From positions 1-48,298 of the forward strand of contig JBKQTR010000268.1 in assembly GCA_052143095.1 (NCBI GenBank): a DNA stretch of 48,298 nt. The letters run 5' to 3'. Under the pieces are notes generated by a model. That model was not told the origin of the DNA, searched no databases, and worked only from the letters and a program-made list of their open reading frames with translations. This document shows, one piece after another, positions 42,725 to 48,298 of this stretch (its first letter is position 1; each line of letters begins with the position of its first letter). This DNA comes from DAHUYF01 sp052143095. Its GTDB lineage: Bacteria; Pseudomonadota; Alphaproteobacteria; ATCC43930; CGMCC-115725. Made by a program: the position numbers and the translations under genes.

Positions 42725-43996
42725 TCAGCGACCGCTCTTTTCCCTGGGGGAATTAGCGTGCGGCGGCTGAACGGTCGATGGTTTCGTCTCCGGCATAAAT
42801 GCCCATAGGATCGTCACCGCGGTCAGAGCTACGGCGGTCACCCCCAGGAAGCCGGCCGTATGGCCAAATTTCTCGACCACGAGTCCTGATATCGACGTGC
42901 TGAGCGAAGCGCCGATCCCTGAGAGCGTGCCAATGACACCCTGGGCCAGGTTGAACCGCCCGGTCCCGTTCGTGAGATCCGCGACGATCAGTGCCGTCAG
43001 CACCCCCAGCGTCGCACCGGTTATGCCATCCAGCGCTTGGACGACGACAAGGAGTGTCGGGTCCGTGGTCGTCGCGAAAAACACCGAGCGTATCGGCACG
43101 ACGCCAAGCCCGAGAAGCAGAAGTGGTCGACGGCCCCAGCTGTCGGCGGTCCGCCCTACCCAGGGCGCCAACAGGGCGACGATAATCTGGGGAACCACGA
43201 TCAACGCCGACATGACGAGCGAGGATTGCTGCCCTTCGGCGTGGACCAACGTCTCTCCCATCACCGGCAGCATCGAGGCATTGGCGAGTTGGAACAGAAA
43301 GAGGCAAATGGCAAAGATAAGGACGCGCCGATCCCTGAAGAGGACGGTGCGACGGGCCCTCTGGGGGCGCGTAGAGTGATGATGGGGGGCGCCGCAGGAC
43401 CGACCGAAGTGAATATCGGCGGCGCGTATTCTGACAAGCGCCAGGAGCACCGGGAGATCCAATGCGGCGGCGGCGAGAAAGATATCTCGGGTGGACAGGA
43501 AGTAGCCGATGATACCCATGATCCCACCGGCGGCAAAGCTGCCGATCGAGGCGAAGCGCTGATTGCGACCCAGCCGTTCACCGAGCGCGTCGTGCCCGAC
43601 CAGCCCCAAACTTATGGCGGCGACTCCCAGCCCGAGAACGCCTCCCGTCGCTCCTTGTACGACACTGGCAGCGAAGACGGATGGGAAGTTCGGCCACTGC
43701 CCGAGGATCAATGCGGCCAATGCGACGGCGATGCTCCCCGCGCCCACCATCGTCCGCTTCGATTGGACGATGTCGAGGAGTTCGCCAGCGGGAACCTGGG
43801 TCAACAAACCAGCGAGACCGCTGGCGGTCAGGACAAATCCGATGTCCTCGGGCGCCCACCCGCGATCCGCCAGATAGATCGCAACAAACGGTCCAAAGCT
43901 CGACTGCAGAGCCGCAAGGAAGAAATTCAGCCGATCCAGCGCGCGCAGGCTGTCGAGAGGCGGTAGCACGTCTCGAGCGGTTAGAACCGTCGCCAT
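42725..43996 (-). CDS. MFS transporter
   Basis: A 423-residue major facilitator protein with about 12 hydrophobic helices. The loop 2-3 motif is degenerate (GELLDIVQSKRTMVG), and loop 8-9 has the usual VGRTADSWGRRPLLL. A His/Arg-rich central loop (CGAPHHHSTRPQRARR) joins the halves. It is likely a proton-coupled exporter; the substrate is unknown. It is convergent with the glucosidase gene and has no obvious partner. Confidence 0.9.
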   Translation of the reverse strand: MATVLTARDVLPPLDSLRALDRLNFFLAALQSSFGPFVAIYLADRGWAPEDIGFVLTASGLAGLLTQVPAGELLDIVQSKRTMVGAGSIAVALAALILGQWPNFPSVFAASVVQGATGGVLGLGVAAISLGLVGHDALGERLGRNQRFASIGSFAAGGIMGIIGYFLSTRDIFLAAAALDLPVLLALVRIRAADIHFGRSCGAPHHHSTRPQRARRTVLFRDRRVLIFAICLFLFQLANASMLPVMGETLVHAEGQQSSLVMSALIVVPQIIVALLAPWVGRTADSWGRRPLLLLGLGVVPIRSVFFATTTDPTLLVVVQALDGITGATLGVLTALIVADLTNGTGRFNLAQGVIGTLSGIGASLSTSISGLVVEKFGHTAGFLGVTAVALTAVTILWAFMPETKPSTVQPPHANSPREKSGR

Positions 43997-44092
43997 GGCA
44001 CGGTTGTTGCGCGGTCTATCTCGCGCGGCGGACGGAGGCTGGGGTCGTTCTGTTCACCTGTCATGCATCGGTCTCACCGATCGACGAGCGGC

Positions 44093-45364
44093 TCAGCGCA
44101 GATCCAGGGCGAAGATTTCCCTCGCCTCCCTGACGCCGCGCAGGGCGTGGCGCCCGAGCGGCTCGAGGCGGCGGGTGCCGTCCTCGGCCGCCGCGGCGAG
44201 CTCGGCCGAGATCAGGACCTTGCGGCCCAGCGGCTCGCACAACGCCTCGATGCGCGCGACCTCGTTGACGGCCGGGCCGATGACCGTGAAATCGAGCCGG
44301 TCGGTGGCGCCGACATTGCCGTAGAGCACGTCGCCGATATGGAGCGCCAGGTCCACCGCGGCGGCCGGCTTGCCGGCGGCCGCGCGCGCCGCATTGAGTG
44401 CGTCGAGCGCCTGCATCGCCTCGGCCGCGGCGTCGAGCGCGCGGCGGCAGGTCTCGGCGGGGCCCGCCGCCTCGATGGCAAAGGTCGCCAGCATGCCGTC
44501 GCCCAGGAATTTCAGCACTTGGCCGCCGCGCGGGCGCAGCGTGGCGGTCAGCGTCTCGAACACCTCGTCGAGCAGCTCGATGACGACGGAACCCGGTGTC
44601 GTGTCGGCGATCGTCGTGAAGCCGCGGATGTCGGCGAACCACAATACCGCGTGCAGGCTCTCGACCGAGCCGCGCGCGACCGCGCCGGCATGGACGCGCC
44701 GCCCGGCATCCTCGCCGAGATAGGTCTGCAGCAGGCCGGCAGCGATGACGTGACCGACATGCGCTTTGATGGCGAGCGACAGCGCCGGCAACGTCGCCTG
44801 CAGCAGCATCACGTCATCGTCGGCGAAGCCGCCGCGGCGGTCGGTGGTGAAGGAGTAGATCGCCCCCGACCCCTGCGAGCGATCGTGATGCTCGCCGAAG
44901 ACAAAGAGCTGACTGAAGTGGTCGGTCGCGCCGGCGGCGAAAAACTCGTCAAACACCGGGAAATCGCGTTCCTCCGGGCCGGCTTCCAACCGCCGTCGCA
45001 GCGTCGGAGTGTCCTCGCCGTCCTCCGCGCGGCGGATGAGGGCGTTGAGCGGGCTGCTCACCCATTCCGGCGCGGCAATGTCATCGTGACCGTATTGCTC
45101 GGGCTGGATGGCGTTGAGGTCGCGACGCCAGATGTAGCCGAAGCCCGACCATTGCGGGTGTAGAGTCTCCGTTGCGGCATGGGCACGCCACAACGGTACG
45201 CCGTCGATGACCAGGCGCTGACAGTAGCCGTCGAAGAGATCGTAGGCGGTGGCGCCGCGGAGCCCTGCGCGCACCGCCCAGACGTGCATGGCGATGATGC
45301 GCCGACCCAGCGCGTCATCGAAGGTTAGAAGCTGGGGCGGCGTTTGCGTCACGTCGACAGGCAT
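44093..45364 (-). CDS. Class III adenylate/guanylate cyclase
   Basis: A 423-residue cytosolic cyclase. The catalytic domain fills the C-terminal half: metal-binding Asp in LWFADIRGFTTIAD and in GGQVLKFLGDGMLATF, then ALHIGDVLYGNVGATDRLDFTVIGPAVNEVARIE, which carries the transition-state Asn/Arg region. The N-terminal ~210 residues are a sensor region without TM helices, perhaps GAF-like (FGEHHDRSQGSGAIYSFTTD). ATG 45364 has AAGGG seven bases upstream; a TTG at 45481 only adds unconserved sequence. It would make cAMP or cGMP from an unknown cue. Confidence 0.92.
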   Translation of the reverse strand: MPVDVTQTPPQLLTFDDALGRRIIAMHVWAVRAGLRGATAYDLFDGYCQRLVIDGVPLWRAHAATETLHPQWSGFGYIWRRDLNAIQPEQYGHDDIAAPEWVSSPLNALIRRAEDGEDTPTLRRRLEAGPEERDFPVFDEFFAAGATDHFSQLFVFGEHHDRSQGSGAIYSFTTDRRGGFADDDVMLLQATLPALSLAIKAHVGHVIAAGLLQTYLGEDAGRRVHAGAVARGSVESLHAVLWFADIRGFTTIADTTPGSVVIELLDEVFETLTATLRPRGGQVLKFLGDGMLATFAIEAAGPAETCRRALDAAAEAMQALDALNAARAAAGKPAAAVDLALHIGDVLYGNVGATDRLDFTVIGPAVNEVARIEALCEPLGRKVLISAELAAAAEDGTRRLEPLGRHALRGVREAREIFALDLR

Positions 45365-45735
45365 GGGCAGGCCCTTCGCTGTGCAATTGCCCCCTTCTGG
45401 CACCAAGCGGCGGTGGAGCGAACTTCCGCTTCGCATCGAAAGCAGGCACTCAAGCTTAATGAGATGTCTTGCGAGTACCAAGCGTTCGATTTAACCCGCT
45501 GCGGCCGCGGCCACATCGATGACGATCAGCGCTGCGCCACCTCGCGGCTGCGCAGGATATCCAGCCCTTGCAGGGTGTCGGTCTAGAAACCAGAGACAGG
45601 CTCGCTGATCAGCGATTTCCTCCACCTCGCGCCGCTTGATCTACGTCAATGCTCATCCGCGTGGGTCGGGGATGATGTGCTCGAAATAGAACGAAAGAAC
45701 TTTCTCCTCAGGAGTGACGGCAGGGGAGACCAGCG
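45365..45735. other. Intergenic stretch with an FAH scar and nothing else clear
   Basis: Apart from the FAH remnant at 45526-45582 and the ribosome site of the next ORF, I see no gene, repeat or promoter in these ~370 bases. Confidence 0.45.
45526..45582 (-). pseudogene. Remnant of the 3' end of an FAH-family gene
   Basis: On the minus strand this reads TDTLQGLDILRSREVAQR and a stop, matching the last 15 codons of the FAH gene at 46381 (VQGLGILRNRVVAQS); 41 of 47 bases agree. An in-frame stop lies directly upstream, so only about 18 codons survive. Confidence 0.7.
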
Positions 45736-45954
45736 ATGCCGAACTCACGCTTGAAGCGCAACTGGTACCAAGTGGGCGTCGAGCTACGCACGCATCAAGG
45801 GCCTAACCATTGGCTGGTTTACGAGACCCGGAGCGGAACAATTGCGGCCAATCACCTGGGCTTGGCGGCAGCCGAATCTACCTTCGAGCGACTCCTCGCG
45901 GTGCGCTTGGCGTGCTGCGACCGATCAAAGGGGGTGCCGCATGGACGTTGCTAG
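45736..45954 (+). CDS. Small hypothetical protein
   Basis: A 72-residue ORF with a good ribosome site (AGGGGAG seven bases before ATG). Its N-terminal half (NWYQVGVELRTHQGPNHWLV and YETRSGTIAANHLGLA) looks like real protein; the end is Cys/Arg-rich and may be a frameshifted tail. I recognise no domain. Low confidence. Confidence 0.4.
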   Translation: MPNSRLKRNWYQVGVELRTHQGPNHWLVYETRSGTIAANHLGLAAAESTFERLLAVRLACCDRSKGVPHGRC

Positions 45955-46084
45955 CAGAGCGTCAGCGCCGACAGCTCGTATGGGACAAGCTGACCGTTCT
46001 GCGACGACGGGCCGCGATCCTTCACCGCGTCGGATTGACCGGGACGACGCGGGGCATGGTCCCAATGGACAGGAACAAAGATGG

Positions 46085-46225
46085 ATGATTGTCGGCGCCG
46101 TGGTGATCGTCCTCGTTGTCCTTGTGGTGATGCTGTACGTTGGGGCTCCCGCTCCTTCTACGGGCATCACTTCATCAGACGAAGGCATGAAAATGCTTCA
46201 GTACCTGTTTGGGCACGGTAGGTGA
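46085..46225 (+). CDS. Possible small membrane protein
   Basis: A 46-residue ORF starting MIVGAVVIVLVVLVVMLYVG, one clear transmembrane helix, followed by a polar tail. Upstream CAGGAACAAAG could be a weak ribosome site. An overlapping frame begins MDRNKDG, the usual start of small alphaproteobacterial single-helix proteins, so a frameshift near 46075 may have split one gene. Low confidence. Confidence 0.35.
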   Translation: MIVGAVVIVLVVLVVMLYVGAPAPSTGITSSDEGMKMLQYLFGHGR

Positions 46226-46265
46226 GCCCGCCATGACATATTGCAGGAGCACGGTGTCAAACACA

Positions 46266-46301
46266 CATGACGGCCATAGGCAGCTTGACGGCCATAGGCA
46301 G
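46266..46301. repeat. Perfect 18-base tandem duplication
   Basis: TGACGGCCATAGGCAGCT occurs twice head to tail (46266-46283 and 46284-46301) in the gap before the FAH gene's 3' end. It looks like a recent slippage or duplication; no function is evident. Confidence 0.85.
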
Positions 46302-46380
46302 CTTGGAGACGACGTTCGCGCTCCCGCCTGACTAGGACCATCGGCTTTGGGGTGGCATCCGTCTGATATCCTGCAAACGG

Positions 46381-47313
46381 TCAGCTCTGCGCCACCACGC
46401 GGTTGCGCAGGATGCCGAGCCCTTGCACCTCGAGCTCGACGACATCGCCGGGCGTGAGGACCCGGCCGAGCTCCAACCCGCAGCCGCCGCCGACCGTGCC
46501 GGAGCCGAAGAACTCGCCGCCATGGAGCGTCTCGTCGGCCGAGACATGGGCGATGATGTCCTCGAATTTGTGGTACATGGTGCCGCTATTGCCGCGCGAC
46601 CATTCCTCGCCATTGACCCGCGCCGTCATTGTGAGGTTGTAGGGATCGGCGATCTCGTCGGCGGTCACCAGCCACGGCCCCATGACGTTGCCGGTGTCGA
46701 AATCCTTGCCCTTGGCCGGACCGAGCTGGCCCGCCATCTCGCGCATCTGCGCGTCGCGCGCGCTGACGTCGTTGAAGATGCAATAGCCGAAGATGTGGCC
46801 GCGCGCCGCGTCGCGCGCGATGTTCTTGCCGCCGCGTCCGATGAAGATGCCGAACTCCAGCTCGTAATCCAGCAGCTTGCTATAGCGCGGCCAGAGGACG
46901 TCCTGGCCGGTGCCGATGACGCTGAAGCGGTTGCATTTGTAATAGATCGGCTGCTCGTACCAGACCTTGGGAATGTCGACCGTGGCCGGGTCGAGCCGCG
47001 CGCCGCCGCGGAAGGTCGGCATGATGGCACGCGCGTTGCGGATGTGTTTCTCGAAAACCAGGCAGTCGCGCATCTGCCGCGGCTCCGGCACCGGCGCCAG
47101 CAAGCGGATATCGGCGAGCGCCACTGTGCGCGCCGCCTTCTGCAGCAGCCCGCGCGCCTGCTCGAGCGCGGCCGGACCGCGATCGATCAGCGCCAGCATG
47201 TCGCGGAAGTGGGGGGCGGGATCGCTGGCAGTGAAATCCACCGCCTCGCGCTCGCCCTGCAGCAGCGCGCCGATATGCCGAACGCCCGCGGTCTCGAAGG
47301 TGACGAGCTTCAT
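46381..47313 (-). CDS. Fumarylacetoacetate hydrolase family protein
   Basis: A 310-residue FAH-superfamily protein. An N-terminal cap (MKLVTFETAGVRHIGALL) precedes the catalytic core: metal-binding Glu residues in LLDYELEFGIFIG and the Asp in IFNDVSARDAQMREM, then GKDFDTGNVMGPWLVTADEI and the conserved FFGSGTVGGGCGLELG. It hydrolyses or decarboxylates a dioxo-acid; which one is not evident. It starts 13 bases after the MBL-hydrolase stop, with which it likely forms an operon. Two fragments of a close paralogue lie at 40.0 and 45.5 kb. Confidence 0.93.
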   Translation of the reverse strand: MKLVTFETAGVRHIGALLQGEREAVDFTASDPAPHFRDMLALIDRGPAALEQARGLLQKAARTVALADIRLLAPVPEPRQMRDCLVFEKHIRNARAIMPTFRGGARLDPATVDIPKVWYEQPIYYKCNRFSVIGTGQDVLWPRYSKLLDYELEFGIFIGRGGKNIARDAARGHIFGYCIFNDVSARDAQMREMAGQLGPAKGKDFDTGNVMGPWLVTADEIADPYNLTMTARVNGEEWSRGNSGTMYHKFEDIIAHVSADETLHGGEFFGSGTVGGGCGLELGRVLTPGDVVELEVQGLGILRNRVVAQS

Positions 47314-47326
47314 GGCTTCCTCCTCC

Positions 47327-48298
47327 TCACGGCGCCTGGCGCGCCTTCGCCTCGGCGTGATAGCGCCCCATCGCCGCGAACAGCGCCATGGCGTCGGGCG
47401 GCCCCTGGTCGCGGCGAAACTCGCGGTAGAGCGCGTGGATGTTGATCACCACGCGCTCGGGATCGGTCCAGTGGGCAAAGGACGCCAGCGAGATGTGGCG
47501 GGCCGCCTCCTCGTAGCCGAGCCCGGCATCGAAGCACTTTCTCGCCTCTTTGTGCAGATGGTCGAAATAGTGTCGGAGCGCGCGCACGCCGGATTTGTCG
47601 GTGATGGGACCGTGCCCCGGCACCACCGTCTCGACATCCCAGCCGAGGATGAGGTTGCAGGCCCTGATCCAATTGGCGATCGGCCCCGCCCAGATCACGG
47701 GATGGCCGTTGACGAAGAGGATGTCGCCGGTGAAGACGGTGCGATCCTGCGGCACGTAGACGATGACGTCGCCGCCGGTATGCGCCGGCCCGACCTCGAC
47801 CAGCTGCACTTCCTTGCCGCCGACATGCAGCGTGAGCGCGCGATCGAAGGTGCGCGTCGGCAAGGTCAGCGTGATGCCCTCGAAATCGAAGCGCGTGCCC
47901 ATGACCTCGTGAAAGAAGGCGGGGCCCGGGCCGAGCGCGCGCCAGTTGCGCATCATCGCCGCCAGCTCGTCGGGCGTTCGCTGCTTCATCTCCTCGGCGC
48001 AGGCGCGGGACGCGATAATCTCGGCGCCAGACACCAACTGGTTGCCGAAGGTATGGTCGCCGTTGGAATGGGTGTTGACCAGCGTGCCGATGCGCCGCGC
48101 CGCGGGCACCGCCGCGCGCAGCGCGTCCAGCATCTCGCGCGTGCATTTGAGGTCGAACAGCGTGTCCACCAGCAGCGTTTCGCCGCCATCGGCGATGAGG
48201 CCGGCATTGCTCCAGCCCCAGGTGCCGTCCGGCTGGAGATAGGCATAGCAGCCGGTGCCGAGATCATGCACGCCTTTGGTATAGGGCCATGCCGGCAT
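47327..48298 (-). CDS. MBL-fold metallo-hydrolase
   Basis: A 323-residue metallo-beta-lactamase-fold protein ending at the window edge; ATG 48298 is the last codon visible, so an upstream extension cannot be excluded. The metal motif is NTHSNGDHTFGN (residues 75-86): H-S-N-G-D-H has Asn79 where the canonical HxHxDH has its second His. Other ligands look normal (His in GPAHTGGDV, Asp in FTGDILFVNGHP, His in VVPGHGP). Fold is certain, substrate unknown; glyoxalase II-like or lactonase-like hydrolysis is typical. It probably forms an operon with the FAH-family gene 13 bases downstream. Confidence 0.9.
   Translation of the reverse strand: MPAWPYTKGVHDLGTGCYAYLQPDGTWGWSNAGLIADGGETLLVDTLFDLKCTREMLDALRAAVPAARRIGTLVNTHSNGDHTFGNQLVSGAEIIASRACAEEMKQRTPDELAAMMRNWRALGPGPAFFHEVMGTRFDFEGITLTLPTRTFDRALTLHVGGKEVQLVEVGPAHTGGDVIVYVPQDRTVFTGDILFVNGHPVIWAGPIANWIRACNLILGWDVETVVPGHGPITDKSGVRALRHYFDHLHKEARKCFDAGLGYEEAARHISLASFAHWTDPERVVINIHALYREFRRDQGPPDAMALFAAMGRYHAEAKARQAP

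Noticed and set aside
1..48298. CRISPR arrays, insertion sequences with transposase, integrases
   Set aside because: I saw no regular spaced direct repeats and no transposase or integrase frame anywhere in the window, including around the RT islet.

Overview
This is a GC-rich chromosomal window whose gene content points to an alphaproteobacterium, perhaps Rhodospirillales or Hyphomicrobiales. The pointers are solute-binding and LIV-type ABC systems embedded in aromatic and acyl-CoA catabolism, an HME-type RND efflux operon, a class III nucleotide cyclase and several palindromic intergenic repeats. The taxonomic guess is inference; there is no rRNA marker and I found no tRNA, rRNA or CRISPR array.

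Region 1 (1-5.3 kb) holds a small SnoaL-like protein, then a two-component system (histidine kinase and OmpR-type regulator) divergent from an RND membrane fusion gene. The pump gene after it is broken. The first third of an RND permease is fused in frame to the last ~55 residues of an outer-membrane efflux protein, which is the footprint of a large internal deletion.

Region 2 (5.3-14.8 kb) holds a periplasm-facing porin, two crotonase-family enzymes and an intact minus-strand HME efflux operon (fusion protein, RND permease, outer-membrane factor).

Region 3 (15-20.9 kb) holds a C-terminal processing protease, then an acyl-CoA carboxylase carboxyltransferase, a branched-chain-type solute-binding protein and a short-chain dehydrogenase on the plus strand.

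Region 4 (20.9-23.4 kb) is a visibly AT-richer two-gene islet. It encodes a reverse transcriptase with a long helical C-terminal region, translationally coupled (ATGA overlap) to a small PD-(D/E)XK nuclease-like protein. It has the layout of an anti-phage RT system and is the best candidate here for an undescribed system. A foldable 72-nt segment precedes it.

Region 5 (23.4-39.9 kb) is a divergent aromatic-degradation cluster. The minus strand encodes, in order of transcription, an FCD/GntR regulator, an extradiol dioxygenase, a CoxL-type molybdenum hydroxylase subunit, an RraA-like aldolase, an HpaH-like hydratase, a luciferase-like monooxygenase and an alpha/beta hydrolase. The plus strand encodes an HpaB-type phenol hydroxylase, an SDR, an FAH-family enzyme and a complete LIV-type ABC importer. 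Together they make a plausible uptake, hydroxylation and meta-cleavage route for a phenolic compound. The intergenic regulatory region carries three TATCGA-type sites.

Region 6 (39.9-48.3 kb) starts with remnants of an AraC/GlxA-type regulator and of an FAH-family gene. A glycogen-debranching-type glucosidase, an MFS transporter and a class III cyclase follow, then a second FAH remnant, two doubtful small ORFs, and a minus-strand pair: an MBL-fold hydrolase (at the window edge) and an FAH-family hydrolase.
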